Positions 33,828 through 43,415 are shown, counted from the first letter of the stretch. The stretch: 64,000 nt of DNA from Qipengyuania nanhaisediminis (GCF_900115585.1 NZ_FOWZ01000004.1:310001-374000), one strand, 5' to 3'. Translations and numbers: made by a program. Notes: a model not told the origin generated them from the letters alone.

Positions 33828-34622
33828 TCAGAAGTGCACCAGCCGCGAAATCCCATGCCTGGCGAAGGCCGGAGCCAGCCGCTCGAAATCGTTCATCTCG
33901 CCGGTGGTGACCGCAAAGTCGCCGCCCGAGGCATCGAATTGCTGACCATCGACGAGATAGGCGACGCGCCGCGCAATGCCGGCGGCACCGTGGACGAAGG
34001 TGACATCCTTGCCGAATGCTTCGCGCAGTTCCGGCTCGAGCAAGGGGAAGTGGGTGCACGCCAGCACCACGGTGTCGAGATTTTCGCCGCCCGCTTGCAG
34101 TACGAGACCGGATGCAGCACGGGTAACGTCGTCCACGCTGACCTCGTCGCCGCGCAGTTTCGCTTCTCCCAGCGCGACCAGGTCGTTCGCGCCGTAACGC
34201 AGCAGCGTCTTGCCGCTCGCAAATTCCTTTTCGAGATCGTCGACATAGCGCTGGCGAACCGTGGCTTCGGTTCCCAGCAGGCCGATGGTGCCGGTCTTGG
34301 TGATGGCGGCAGCGGGCTTGATGGCGGGCACGGTGCCGACGATCGGTGTTTCCAGCACGTCGCGGACCATGCCGAGCGCGATCGTGCTGGCAGTGTTGCA
34401 GGCTATGCAGATCAGGCGCGGCTCGTAACGTTCGGCCATGCGCCCGAGCAGCCCTGCAACCCGTGCCGCGACTTCCGCCTCGCTTTTCGCGCCATAGGGG
34501 AGCCCTGCGATATCGGCGGCGTAGATTACCGGGGCATCAGGCAGCACGGCCCGCAATTCGGCGAGGACGGTCAGCCCGCCCACACCGGAATCGAAGAGCA
34601 GGATGGGTGCTTTCGCGTCCAA
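33828..34622 (-). CDS. murI: Glutamate racemase
   Basis: Makes D-glutamate for peptidoglycan. The two catalytic cysteines are in IACNTASTIA and VLACTHFPLLEPE, the N-terminal DSGVGGLTVLAEL motif is intact, and IYAADIAGLPYGAKS matches the substrate loop. At 264 residues it has normal length. It is divergent from plsY and upstream of hemA. Confidence 0.95.
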   Translation of the reverse strand: MDAKAPILLFDSGVGGLTVLAELRAVLPDAPVIYAADIAGLPYGAKSEAEVAARVAGLLGRMAERYEPRLICIACNTASTIALGMVRDVLETPIVGTVPAIKPAAAITKTGTIGLLGTEATVRQRYVDDLEKEFASGKTLLRYGANDLVALGEAKLRGDEVSVDDVTRAASGLVLQAGGENLDTVVLACTHFPLLEPELREAFGKDVTFVHGAAGIARRVAYLVDGQQFDASGGDFAVTTGEMNDFERLAPAFARHGISRLVHF

Positions 34623-34718
34623 AACCGATGATCCTTTCGCCTGTCGCCTTGTTTAGGGCGGTAGATGGAAATACACGGGCAGGACAAGCCTTTGCGTGAA
34701 GAGAGAAGGGGACCGCCA

Positions 34719-35318
34719 GTGCCGACCGAACTGACCATCACCGCGCTTTATGCCGCGTTGCTGGGATATGGCTTCGGGTCGATTCCCTTCGGCCTGATCC
34801 TCGCCAAGCTGGCCGGGAAGGGCGACATCCGCCAGCAGGGCAGCGGGAATATCGGGGCCACGAACGTGCTGCGCACCGGCAGCAAGGGGCTGGCCGCCGC
34901 CACGCTGCTGCTCGACCTCGCGAAAGGTTTCGTGCCGGTCTGGCTGGCGGGAATGTGGTTCTGGCAGGACATGGGCTGGGCCGCGCTGTTTGCCGTCATC
35001 GGACATGCCTTCCCGGTCTGGCTGGGTTTCAAGGGCGGCAAGGGCGTCGCCACCAATGCCGGTGTCAGCTTCGCGCTCGCCTGGCCGATCGGTGTGGCCT
35101 ACGCAATTGTGTGGATCGGCGTCCTCGCGATCACCCGCATCAGCTCGCTGGCGGGGATGAGCGCGGTTGTGGCCGCTGCCGTCATGGCGTTCGTTCTCGG
35201 CATTCCGACATTCGCCAAGGTGCTGACCCTGATTGCCGTACTGGTGATCTGGCTGCACCGTGAAAACATCAAGCGGCTGGCCGCAGGGACCGAACCGAAG
35301 GTCGGCTCCTCCAAGTGA
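34719..35318 (+). CDS. plsY: Glycerol-3-phosphate acyltransferase PlsY
   Basis: Integral membrane enzyme that acylates glycerol 3-phosphate from acyl phosphate, the first step of phospholipid synthesis. Conserved motifs are GSIPFGLILAK, GSGNIGATNVLR and FPVWLGFKGGKGVATNAG; five membrane helices are predicted. From the GTG at 34719 it has 199 residues, preceded by AAGGGGA at suitable distance; the longer upstream frame has no similarity. The stop overlaps dprA (GTGA). Confidence 0.95.
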   Translation: MPTELTITALYAALLGYGFGSIPFGLILAKLAGKGDIRQQGSGNIGATNVLRTGSKGLAAATLLLDLAKGFVPVWLAGMWFWQDMGWAALFAVIGHAFPVWLGFKGGKGVATNAGVSFALAWPIGVAYAIVWIGVLAITRISSLAGMSAVVAAAVMAFVLGIPTFAKVLTLIAVLVIWLHRENIKRLAAGTEPKVGSSK

Positions 35319-36433
35319 ACGAGGCGGTCCGTCCGCAGGCTGCGCCGCTGTCGCAGCCCGAAGCCTTCGCGCGCATCCGCCTGCTGCGTTCGCCCAACAT
35401 CGGACCGGTCAGCTACGTCATGCTGCTGGCGCGCTATGGCACTGCGGCGGCGGCGCTGGAGGCTTTGCCCGACTTCCGAAAGAAGGGCGGCCGGCAATAT
35501 CGCGCTGCGCCGCAGGACCGGATCGAGCGCGAGGTGGAGGGCGTACGCGCAGCAGGCGCGAAATATCTCTTCCACGACCAGCCGGATTATCCGGCCCTGC
35601 TTGCCGAAATCGGCGGAGCGCCGCGGATCATCACCTATCGCGGCGACCTGTCGCTGGCGGCGAAGCCTTGCGTCGCCATGGTCGGCGCACGAAACGCCAG
35701 CGCCGCTGCGGTCAAGCTGGCGCGAGAGTTCGGGCAGGGGCTGGCAGATGCTGGCTTTACGGTGGTGTCGGGCCTTGCACGCGGCATCGACGGGGCGGCG
35801 CACGAGGGCTCTTTTCCACGCACCATCGGTGTCATCGCCAGCGGGATCGATATCGCCTATCCGCCACAGCACACCGACTTGCAGGAGCGCATCGCGAGCG
35901 AAGGCCTGCTGATCGCCGAACAGCCCCCCGGCACCGAACCGCGCGGGAGCCACTTTCCCAGCCGCAACCGCATCATCGCAGGCCTCGCCAGCGGCACACT
36001 TGTGGTTGAAGCGGCGGTCAAGTCCGGCAGCCTCATCACCGCGCGTCTGGCGGGCGAGGCGGGGCGCGAGGTCATGGCGATCCCCGGCTCCCCTCTCGAA
36101 GCGCGCAGCCACGGCTGCAACCACCTCATCCGCGAAGGCGCAGTGCTGGTTCAATCGCCCGAGGATGTGGTGGAATTGCTGACCGGCTTCGACGGCAGCC
36201 CGCGCTCGACCTTCCGGGAGCCGGTAACGCCGTTCGATTCCGAACCGGGCGAGATGGCTGGGGCCGAACCCGCCGATATCGCCTCGCTCCTGACAACCGC
36301 GCCGGTCGCCATCGACGAACTCATCCGCCAATCGGGGACAAGCGCGGCGGCGGTGCAGCTGGCGTTGCTTGAGCTGGAAATTGCCGGACGGCTGGAGAGG
36401 CATGCTGCCGGGCGGGTGAGCCTGTCATCATGA
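35315..36433 (+). CDS. dprA: DNA-processing protein DprA
   Basis: Loads RecA onto incoming single-stranded DNA during natural transformation. The 372-residue product has an N-terminal helix-hairpin-like region (RLLRSPNIGPVSYVMLLARYG), the DprA Rossmann core with VGARNASAAAVKLAREFG, VVSGLARGIDGAAHEG and SHFPSRNRIIAGLA, and a C-terminal winged-helix-like domain (APVAIDELIRQSG). It starts with GTG inside the plsY stop and overlaps the next gene by ATGA. No other competence genes are in the window. Confidence 0.95.
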   Translation: MNEAVRPQAAPLSQPEAFARIRLLRSPNIGPVSYVMLLARYGTAAAALEALPDFRKKGGRQYRAAPQDRIEREVEGVRAAGAKYLFHDQPDYPALLAEIGGAPRIITYRGDLSLAAKPCVAMVGARNASAAAVKLAREFGQGLADAGFTVVSGLARGIDGAAHEGSFPRTIGVIASGIDIAYPPQHTDLQERIASEGLLIAEQPPGTEPRGSHFPSRNRIIAGLASGTLVVEAAVKSGSLITARLAGEAGREVMAIPGSPLEARSHGCNHLIREGAVLVQSPEDVVELLTGFDGSPRSTFREPVTPFDSEPGEMAGAEPADIASLLTTAPVAIDELIRQSGTSAAAVQLALLELEIAGRLERHAAGRVSLSS

Positions 36434-36858
36434 CAATGCGCGGCTCATGCCTGTGCGGTTCGGTCACGGTTACGCTTCCCAGGGACGAGAAGGGCGTTAA
36501 CGTCTGTCACTGTGCGATGTGCCGCAAGTGGTGCAGCGGGCCGTGGATGGCGCTTCAGGTTCCCGATGCAGAGATTTCCGGTGACACGCTCAAGGTTTTC
36601 AAATCCTCGGGATTTGCCGAGCGGGGCTTTTGCGAGGCGTGTGGCTCCAACATCTTTCATCGGCCGCAACTGGGTCCGGAACTGGCCGTATCAGCCGGAC
36701 TGTTCGGCGAGGAAGGTCTCGAGCTGGCCAGCGAGATATTCTCTGACCGCAAGCCCGACTTCTACGACATGACGCCGGCACCTATCAGGAAATCGTCGAT
36801 CCGGATGGCTTTGGAATGGATCCCAAAGCTCGCGTGGCGCGTGTTTGCCAAAAAATAA
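36430..36858 (+). CDS. GFA/CENP-V domain zinc protein
   Basis: Small protein of 142 residues with the GFA (glutathione-dependent formaldehyde-activating enzyme/CENP-V) fold. Zinc-binding cysteines are visible in GSCLCGSVTV, VCHCAMCRKW and CEACGSNIF. Most bacterial members have no proven activity. It is translationally coupled to dprA by an ATGA overlap, though no functional link is known. Confidence 0.9.
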   Translation: MTMRGSCLCGSVTVTLPRDEKGVNVCHCAMCRKWCSGPWMALQVPDAEISGDTLKVFKSSGFAERGFCEACGSNIFHRPQLGPELAVSAGLFGEEGLELASEIFSDRKPDFYDMTPAPIRKSSIRMALEWIPKLAWRVFAKK

Positions 36859-36940
36859 CTTAGTCGCTTGACGACCCGCGAACCGAACTGAAAATCGCGC
36901 GTACATACACGTACACACGTAAGGGACCGTTTTTACCCCC

Positions 36941-39487
36941 ATGCAACTGGTTATTGTTGAGTCGCCCGCAAAGGCGAAAACCATCGAGAAATACCTCGGC
37001 AAGGACTTCAAGGTTCTCGCCTCCTACGGCCATGTCCGCGACCTGCCGCCCAAGGATGGCAGCGTGCGCCCGGACGAGGATTTCGCGATGGACTGGGAAC
37101 TCTATCGCGACAAGCAGAAGCGCTTCAAGGAAATCAGCGATGCTGCCAAGCAGGCCGACCGCCTAGTCCTCGCGACCGACCCCGATCGCGAAGGGGAAGC
37201 CATCAGCTGGCACGTCCGCGAATTGCTCGCCAAGCGCAAGGCGTTGCCGGAGAAGGTCGACCGCGTCACCTTCAACGCTATCACCAAACAGGCCGTCACC
37301 GATGCGATGAAGGCCCCGCGCGAGCTCGACCAGCCGCTGATCGACGCATATCTTGCGCGCCGCGCGCTCGACTATCTTTATGGCTTCACGCTCAGCCCGG
37401 TGCTGTGGCGCCGCCTGCCCGGCGCGAAGAGCGCCGGCCGCGTCCAGTCGGTCGCGCTGCGCATCATCGTCGATCGCGAGATCGAGATCGAGCATTTCAA
37501 GGCCGACGAATACTGGTCGATCATCGCCAAGCTGGAACAGGACGGGACGGAATTCGACGCGCGCCTGGTCAAGTTCGACGGCAAGAAGCTCGACAAGCTG
37601 ACGCTCGGCGATGAAGGCAGTGCGAAGGCCGCGCAAAAGGCGGTCCAGGATGCGCGCTTCACGATCGAAGACATCGAAACCAAGCCGCTCAAGCGCAATC
37701 CGGCCCCGCCTTTTACCACCTCGACCCTGCAACAGGAAGCTGCGCGCAAGCTGGGCTTTTCGGCCAGCCACACCATGCGGCTTGCCCAGTCTCTCTACGA
37801 GGCGGGTGCGATCACCTACATGCGTACCGACGGCGTGCAGATGGACGGCAGCGCGATCGACGCCTGCCGCAAGGCCATCGCCGATCGCTACGATGCCTAT
37901 TACATCCCCGACAAGCCGCGGTTCTATTCGAGCAAAGCTAAGAATGCGCAGGAAGCCCACGAGGCTATCCGCCCGACCGACTTCAAGCGAGACCGGGCAG
38001 GTTCCGGGGACGAGGGCAAGCTCTACGACCTGATCTTCAAGCGCGCGATGGCCAGCCAGATGGCCGCCGCCCAGCTCGAACGCACGACGGTGACGCTGCG
38101 CGACGGGACCGGCCAGCACGAATTGCGCGCGACCGGGCAGGTCGTGAAGTTCCCGGGCTTCTTCGCCGTTTACCAGGAAGGGCGCGACGATAGCGGGGAC
38201 GATGACGAGGACGGCCTGCTGCCGAACATGAGCAAGGGCGATGCCCCTGCGAAGAAGGCAGTCGAAGCGAACCAGCACTTCACCCAGCCGCCGCCGCGCT
38301 ATTCGGAAGCGAGCCTGGTCAAGAAGCTGGAAGAGCTCGGCATCGGCCGCCCGTCGACCTATGCCAGCACGATCCAGACGCTGCGTGATCGCAACTATGT
38401 CCGGATGGAGAAAAACCGTTTCTTTGCAGAGGAATCGGGCCGTCTCCTGACAGCATTTCTCGAACGATTTTTCGAGCGCTACGTGGCCTTCGAATTCACC
38501 GCCGGCATGGAAGACGAGCTCGACGAAGTTTCCGCTGGTGAAGAGGAATGGAAGGCCTTGCTGGCCGAGTTCTGGAAGGACTTCAAACCCAAGACCGAAG
38601 AGATCATGGAGAAGAAGCCTTCGGAAGTGACCGAGGTGCTCGACGATTTCCTGTCCGATTATCTTTTCCCCGAGCGCGCCGATGGCAAGGACCCGCGGCA
38701 TTGCCCGCTGTGCGAGACGGAAGGCCGCGAAGGCGGTCGCCTGGCACTGCGCGGCGGACGCTTCGGTGCATTCGTTGCCTGCGCCAACTATCCCGAGTGC
38801 AAGTTTACCCGCCAGTTTGCCAAGCCGGGCAGCGAGGGTGACGGCGGGGCCAATGATGGCGTCATGGGCGAAGACCCGGAAACGGGCCTTCCGGTAGAGC
38901 GCAAGACCGGCCGCTTCGGCCCCTATGTCCAGCTGGGCGAGGGCAAGGACGCCAAGCGCGCCAGCATCCCCAAGGATCTCGACGATTTCGATCTCGAATG
39001 GGCACTCAAGCTTCTGAGCCTTCCGCGCATTGTCGGTGCGCATCCGGAAACCGGCAAGGAGATCGAGGCTGCGATAGGGCGCTACGGCCCGTACCTGCGG
39101 CATGACGGCAAGTACGGAAAGCTGCAGAACACGCGCGAAGTCTTCGAAGTCGGCATGAACCGCGCGGTCGACATCCTCGCCCAGGCCGCCAACCGCAAGG
39201 GTGGTGGACGCGGCAAGGCAGAACCGATCAAGACGCTGGGCGAACATCCCACCAGCGGCGGCGAGATGAAGGTCATGCCGGGCCGGTATGGGCCCTATGT
39301 CACCGACGGCGCGACCAACGCCACGATCCCCAAGGACATGAAGCCAGAGGATGTAACCGAAGCGCAAGCCATCGAACTGATCGACGCACGCGCTGCCAAG
39401 GGACCGGCCAAGAAAAAGCGCAAGGCCCCGGCGAAGAAGAAGGCTGCTCCGAAAAAGAAGGCGGCGGCGAAGAAGAAGGCCGACTGA
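36941..39487 (+). CDS. topA: DNA topoisomerase I
   Basis: Type IA topoisomerase that relaxes negative supercoils. The TOPRIM domain starts MQLVIVESPAKAKTIEKYLG and has the acidic LATDPDREGEAISWH; the catalytic tyrosine is Y293 in ITYMRTDGVQ. A single C-terminal zinc ribbon follows (CPLCETEG ... CANYPECKF), then three topoisomerase C-terminal repeats with the GRFGPYVQLG / GRYGPYLRHD / GRYGPYVTDG pattern and a lysine/alanine-rich tail of about 30 residues resembling a histone H1 tail. Total 848 residues. The 82-base upstream gap contains TTGACG (36868) and imperfect 8-base CACGTACA-like repeats. Confidence 0.97.
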   Translation: MQLVIVESPAKAKTIEKYLGKDFKVLASYGHVRDLPPKDGSVRPDEDFAMDWELYRDKQKRFKEISDAAKQADRLVLATDPDREGEAISWHVRELLAKRKALPEKVDRVTFNAITKQAVTDAMKAPRELDQPLIDAYLARRALDYLYGFTLSPVLWRRLPGAKSAGRVQSVALRIIVDREIEIEHFKADEYWSIIAKLEQDGTEFDARLVKFDGKKLDKLTLGDEGSAKAAQKAVQDARFTIEDIETKPLKRNPAPPFTTSTLQQEAARKLGFSASHTMRLAQSLYEAGAITYMRTDGVQMDGSAIDACRKAIADRYDAYYIPDKPRFYSSKAKNAQEAHEAIRPTDFKRDRAGSGDEGKLYDLIFKRAMASQMAAAQLERTTVTLRDGTGQHELRATGQVVKFPGFFAVYQEGRDDSGDDDEDGLLPNMSKGDAPAKKAVEANQHFTQPPPRYSEASLVKKLEELGIGRPSTYASTIQTLRDRNYVRMEKNRFFAEESGRLLTAFLERFFERYVAFEFTAGMEDELDEVSAGEEEWKALLAEFWKDFKPKTEEIMEKKPSEVTEVLDDFLSDYLFPERADGKDPRHCPLCETEGREGGRLALRGGRFGAFVACANYPECKFTRQFAKPGSEGDGGANDGVMGEDPETGLPVERKTGRFGPYVQLGEGKDAKRASIPKDLDDFDLEWALKLLSLPRIVGAHPETGKEIEAAIGRYGPYLRHDGKYGKLQNTREVFEVGMNRAVDILAQAANRKGGGRGKAEPIKTLGEHPTSGGEMKVMPGRYGPYVTDGATNATIPKDMKPEDVTEAQAIELIDARAAKGPAKKKRKAPAKKKAAPKKKAAAKKKAD

Positions 39488-39669
39488 TGGGCAAGGAACG
39501 CTTCGAGCGTCACAAGCAACCTTGGACTGGCGAGGAGGCGGGGCAACTCCGCGCCCTCGCTGCCAAGGGGCAGGGGCTGAAGCAGATCGCAAAGGCTCTG
39601 GGACGCAGCGAGGAATCCACCAAGGACTTCGCGAAGAAGAACAAGATCAAGGTCGCGAAGAAGCGCTGA
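39487..39669 (+). CDS. Small basic helix-turn-helix-like protein
   Basis: A 60-residue lysine-rich protein whose ATG shares one base with the topA stop, so it is likely co-translated. It contains WTGEEAGQLRALAAKGQGLKQIAKALGR, split as two helices and a turn, resembling the SANT/Myb-like or resolvase-type helix-turn-helix, followed by a basic KKNKIKVAKKR tail. Function unknown; the linkage suggests a nucleic-acid role. Confidence 0.7.
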   Translation: MGKERFERHKQPWTGEEAGQLRALAAKGQGLKQIAKALGRSEESTKDFAKKNKIKVAKKR

Positions 39670-39679
39670 CGGCCCTCGA

Positions 39680-40933
39680 CTAGAGCCGGATATATCCGAC
39701 TACGAGGCTGGCCGCCAAAGCGACCATGCTTGCCCCCAGCGCCCATGCTGCAGGGCGGGCTTCGCGCTTGCCGTACACCAGCGTCACGCCCAGCTTCACC
39801 GACATGTTGGCGAGGATGGTCCCGGCAATCGCCAGCGCGGCCAGCTGGGGGGCGATCGTCCCGGGTTCGAGGCCGCCTGCAGTCACGATTGCCGCGTCCA
39901 CGTCCATGCTGCCCATGAGTAGCAGCAAGATCGCTATTCCCTGTTCGCCGAACTCCTCCTGCGCCCATCGCGCTGCAACGGCGGCAACGGCAACGAAGGT
40001 GACGAACGTCAGGGCAGGCAGCAATGCGATCGGATTACCCGGCGGGGCAGGGCCGGTCGTCGACGGAGCATTGCGGTAAAGACGCCAAGCCACGGCAAAG
40101 CCGACCAGCAGGGCAGGTGCGACCACGATCACGAAATGCGGAAGCAGGCTTGTGGCAAGGACCCCGACAAGCACGATCACGCGCAGGTACATGACCGCAC
40201 TGGCAAGGGCGATACCGGCGTTTTCGGCCCCGCCACCAGAGCCTGCGCCGATCTTCTGCGAAAAAGAGTGGGTGACTGCGGTCGAGCTGTAAAGACCGCC
40301 GATCACTGCGGTGGCGATTGTGCCGCGCCGTGCCCCGAACAGGCGGTTCGCCACATAACCGGCAAAGGAAAAGCCCGTGACGATGATGACCACCAGCCAC
40401 AGATTGCGCGGCTCCCACGCGTCATAGGGACCGAAGCGGCCTTCCGGCAGGAACGGGAACACCGCAAGGGCGATGACGGCGTAGCGCGCGAAGGCCTTGA
40501 TATCGTCTTCATCGAGTAGGCCGACCCAGCGATGCACGTCGTTCCTCAGCGCGAGGAGCAGGGTGACGAGGGCGCCGCCGGCTACCGCTAGTGCGCCTTG
40601 GCCGATACCGGCAAGAAACCCGAGGCCAAGCGTGACCATGGCTGCAACTGCAGAGGTCGCATCGGGCTTGCCGTTGTCCAGCACCGAACGCGAATAGCCG
40701 ATGGCAATAACGGCTGCAGCACCCGCAAGCAGGATGCCCGCGGCGATTTCATATCCGATGGAAGACAGAACTCCCGAAAGCCCTGCGGCGAGCGCAAGCA
40801 GGGTGAAGGTACGGATACCGGCAACCCTGTGCCCGTCCTGGGCTTCACGCAGTTTCCATCCGCGCTCCAGCCCGATCATCAACCCGACGGCGATCGCTGC
40901 GCCGAGATGCGGGAGGATGTCGAGCCAGTTCAT
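39680..40933 (-). CDS. MgtC/SapB and DUF4010 membrane protein
   Basis: Polytopic membrane protein of 417 residues with about twelve hydrophobic helices. The N-terminal third matches MgtC/SapB (AAIAVGLMIGLERGWKLR, HRVAGIRTFTLLALAAGL) and the remainder the DUF4010 domain (NRLFGARRGTIATAVIGGLYSSTAVT, GSMDVDAAIVTAGG). Transport or ion-homeostasis roles are guessed for such proteins, none shown. It follows era leftward after a 12-base gap. Confidence 0.87.
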   Translation of the reverse strand: MNWLDILPHLGAAIAVGLMIGLERGWKLREAQDGHRVAGIRTFTLLALAAGLSGVLSSIGYEIAAGILLAGAAAVIAIGYSRSVLDNGKPDATSAVAAMVTLGLGFLAGIGQGALAVAGGALVTLLLALRNDVHRWVGLLDEDDIKAFARYAVIALAVFPFLPEGRFGPYDAWEPRNLWLVVIIVTGFSFAGYVANRLFGARRGTIATAVIGGLYSSTAVTHSFSQKIGAGSGGGAENAGIALASAVMYLRVIVLVGVLATSLLPHFVIVVAPALLVGFAVAWRLYRNAPSTTGPAPPGNPIALLPALTFVTFVAVAAVAARWAQEEFGEQGIAILLLLMGSMDVDAAIVTAGGLEPGTIAPQLAALAIAGTILANMSVKLGVTLVYGKREARPAAWALGASMVALAASLVVGYIRL

Positions 40934-40945
40934 CCGGAAAGCGTC

Positions 40946-41851
40946 CTAGCGGGTCCAGTCGAGGCCCATTTCCTCGAACATTTCCTTGTCCTCGCTCCAG
41001 CGTTCATCGGTCTTTACGTGCAGGAAGAGATGGACCTTCTGCCCGAGCAATTCGGTAAGCTCTTCGCGCGCGGCCTGGCCGATAGCCTTGATGCGGCTGC
41101 CTCCCTTGCCGAGAACGATGGCCCGCTGGTTGTCGCGCATGACCACGATCTGCTGGTGGATCTCCACGCTGCCATCGGGCCGCTGGATGTATTTCTCCGG
41201 ACGAACGGCGCTGTCGTAGGGGAGCTCCTCGTGCAGCTGCTGGTACAGCTGCTCGCGCGTGATCTCGGTGGCGAGCATGCGCTCGCTGGCGTCGCTGACC
41301 TGGTCCTCGGGATAGTGCCAAGGGCCCTCGGGCATCATATCGGCGAGCGCTGCTTTCATTTCGGGCACGCCGTCTCCGGTGAGGGCGGACACGAAATAGA
41401 CCGTCTCGAACTGGACCTTCTCGTTCAGCTCCTGAGCCAATGCCAGCAGCGGCTCCTTCTTCGCGCGGTCGACCTTGTTGAGGACGAGGATCTTGCGCTC
41501 GGGCCGCGATGCGATCTGCTCGATCAGAGGGTCGAGTTCATGGCGGCGCTGCTTGATCGGATCGACCAGCAGCAGGATCGCATCGGCCGCTTCCGCGCCT
41601 TCCCAGGCGGCGTTGACCATCGCGCGGTCGAGGCGGCGCTTGGGCGCGAAGATACCGGGCGTATCGACGAGGATCATCTGTGTCTCGTCATGCAGGGCAA
41701 TGCCCATCATCCGCGCGCGCGTTGTCTGAGCCTTGGCGCTGGTGATGGCGACCTTTTGCCCCACAAGCTGGTTAACGAGGGTCGATTTGCCCGCATTGGG
41801 GGCGCCGATCACGGCGACGACGCCGCAGCGGGTCTGGCTGGTCTCGCTCAC
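40946..41851 (-). CDS. era: GTPase Era
   Basis: Ribosome-associated GTPase needed for 16S rRNA maturation. G motifs are GAPNAGKST (G1), DTPGI (G3) and NKVD (G4); the C-terminal KH domain shows VVMRDNQRAIVLGKGGSRIKAIG. Length 301 residues. It starts with GTG overlapping the rnc stop (GTGA); the longer open frame upstream is the shadow of rnc. The lepB-rnc-era order is widely conserved. Confidence 0.96.
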   Translation of the reverse strand: MSETSQTRCGVVAVIGAPNAGKSTLVNQLVGQKVAITSAKAQTTRARMMGIALHDETQMILVDTPGIFAPKRRLDRAMVNAAWEGAEAADAILLLVDPIKQRRHELDPLIEQIASRPERKILVLNKVDRAKKEPLLALAQELNEKVQFETVYFVSALTGDGVPEMKAALADMMPEGPWHYPEDQVSDASERMLATEITREQLYQQLHEELPYDSAVRPEKYIQRPDGSVEIHQQIVVMRDNQRAIVLGKGGSRIKAIGQAAREELTELLGQKVHLFLHVKTDERWSEDKEMFEEMGLDWTR

Positions 41852-42519
41852 GCGTATTTCTCCATGAATGCTTTTGCGGCGGCCTTTTCGGCTTCGCCCT
41901 TGCTGCCGGCGGTAGCTTCCGCTTCGCCGACCTTGTGTACCTTTACGCGCACAGTGAACTTGGCAGCGTGATCGGGCCCCGACCTGTCGATGACCTCGTA
42001 TTCCGGCGGCTTGCGGCGACACCCTGCGGCCCATTCCTGCAACGCGCTTTTGGGATGCTTGCTTTCACCGGCGCCGCTTTCGAGGGCCGGGCGCCACAGA
42101 AGGTGGACGAGCTTGCGCGCCTCTTCGAACCCGTTGTCGATGAACTGCGCGCCAAGCAGCGATTCCATCACGTCGCCGAGGATATTGTCGCTATCCCTGC
42201 CGCCGTCCGCACGCGCCTGCTTGGAAATGCGAATGTGGTCCGACAGGCCGATGCCGCGCGCGACCGTGGCGCACATTTCGCGGCTGACGATTGCGTTGAG
42301 GCGTTGGGCGAGCTTGCCCTCGGGTGCCTCGCTCTGTTCGAACAGCCAATGCGCGATGGACAGGCCAAGGACGCGGTCACCCAGGAATTCGAGGCGTTCG
42401 TAATCCCGCTTTTCGCCCATGCTGCCGTGGGTCAACGCGGCACGCCACATCGCTTCGTCATCGACCGAAAAGCCGGTCGCTTCGAGCCATGCGCGTGCAT
42501 CGGGGTCGAGACCGCTCAA
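41848..42519 (-). CDS. rnc: Ribonuclease III
   Basis: Double-strand-specific RNase processing rRNA and mRNAs. The signature ERLEFLGDRVLGLSIAHWLF carries the catalytic acidic residues, a second acidic helix is DNILGDVMESLLGA, and a C-terminal dsRNA-binding domain follows (SALQEWAAGCRRKPPEY to AEKAAAKAFMEKYA). From TTG at 42519 the protein is 223 residues; GGAGAAGG lies just upstream and TTGA overlaps the lepB stop. An ATG at 42579 would add 20 residues lying inside lepB. Confidence 0.94.
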   Translation of the reverse strand: MSGLDPDARAWLEATGFSVDDEAMWRAALTHGSMGEKRDYERLEFLGDRVLGLSIAHWLFEQSEAPEGKLAQRLNAIVSREMCATVARGIGLSDHIRISKQARADGGRDSDNILGDVMESLLGAQFIDNGFEEARKLVHLLWRPALESGAGESKHPKSALQEWAAGCRRKPPEYEVIDRSGPDHAAKFTVRVKVHKVGEAEATAGSKGEAEKAAAKAFMEKYA

Positions 42520-43415
42520 ATGCCTTCTCCAATCCGGTCCCAGCGTGCCGCCGTGAACCATGTCCAGGGCAGCAGCCATTCGGCGCTACCATCGGTGGAC
42601 CACAGGACCATGCCGGCGCGCCCGACGAGCAGTTCCTCATCGATGATGCCGACACCCTGGCCACCAACGGCAGGATAACGGCTATCGAGCGAATTGTCGC
42701 GATTGTCGCCCATGACGAAGATCTTGCCTGCGGGCACGACGAAGGGCGCAGTGTTGTCGGGATCGATCATGACCGGGCGGCCATTGCCATCGACCATCAA
42801 CTGGCCGTTGGCATCGCTGAGCGGACGCGCGCCGACATTGCCGAAATCGATGGTCAGGTAGCTCTTGCCCGAGGGCAGCGTCTCGCGGAACTGGCGATAG
42901 CGGCACAGATTGTCGACGACCACGCCGCCATCTGCGCGACAAGCGGTGTTCGAGCTCATCGGGATCTCGGCATAGCCTGCCTCTTCGCGCTGGACCGGTT
43001 GTCCGTTGAGCACCAGCTGGCCGTCCCGAACCGCAATCGTATCGCCGGGCAGTCCTATCGCGCGCTTTACGTAATCGGTCCGGTCGACGGGGTGTTTGAA
43101 GATTACGACGTCGCCCCGCTCGGGCATGCTGCCGAATATACGGTCTTTGGGACCGGGCAGGCCCAGCGGCAGCGAATTTTCATTATAACCGTACGGCCAC
43201 TTGGCAGCGACCAGGTAATCACCGATCCTGAGGCCCGGAAGCATGCTTTCGGACGGAATCGTGAAGAAGCTGGCGATCAGGGTGCGGAAAAGCAGGACTG
43301 CAAGGACCAGCTTGAGACAGAACTTGAGGAAGCTGCCCCAGCTTTCCTCGTCCTTTTTCGTGTCGGTCACATTCGTATCCGCGCCGGTTTCGCTCTTTGC
43401 GGGGTTCTCAATCAT
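42516..43415 (-). CDS. lepB: Signal peptidase I
   Basis: Membrane serine protease that removes signal peptides of exported proteins. One transmembrane helix (about 33-52) precedes the catalytic serine in FFTIPSESMLPGL and the catalytic lysine in DYVKRAIGLPGD; the C-terminal box GDNRDNSLDSR is intact. Length 299 residues from ATG at 43415, with AGGGAA upstream. It heads the leftward lepB-rnc-era unit and is divergent from pgi. Confidence 0.96.
   Translation of the reverse strand: MIENPAKSETGADTNVTDTKKDEESWGSFLKFCLKLVLAVLLFRTLIASFFTIPSESMLPGLRIGDYLVAAKWPYGYNENSLPLGLPGPKDRIFGSMPERGDVVIFKHPVDRTDYVKRAIGLPGDTIAVRDGQLVLNGQPVQREEAGYAEIPMSSNTACRADGGVVVDNLCRYRQFRETLPSGKSYLTIDFGNVGARPLSDANGQLMVDGNGRPVMIDPDNTAPFVVPAGKIFVMGDNRDNSLDSRYPAVGGQGVGIIDEELLVGRAGMVLWSTDGSAEWLLPWTWFTAARWDRIGEGI

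Noticed and set aside
37163..39592. An 809-codon antisense frame over topA, and similar frames over the M16, rhlE, gor, hemA, ppk and metZ genes
   Set aside because: They are mirror frames produced by high third-position GC on the opposite strand; they contain no domain motifs and lack ribosome sites.
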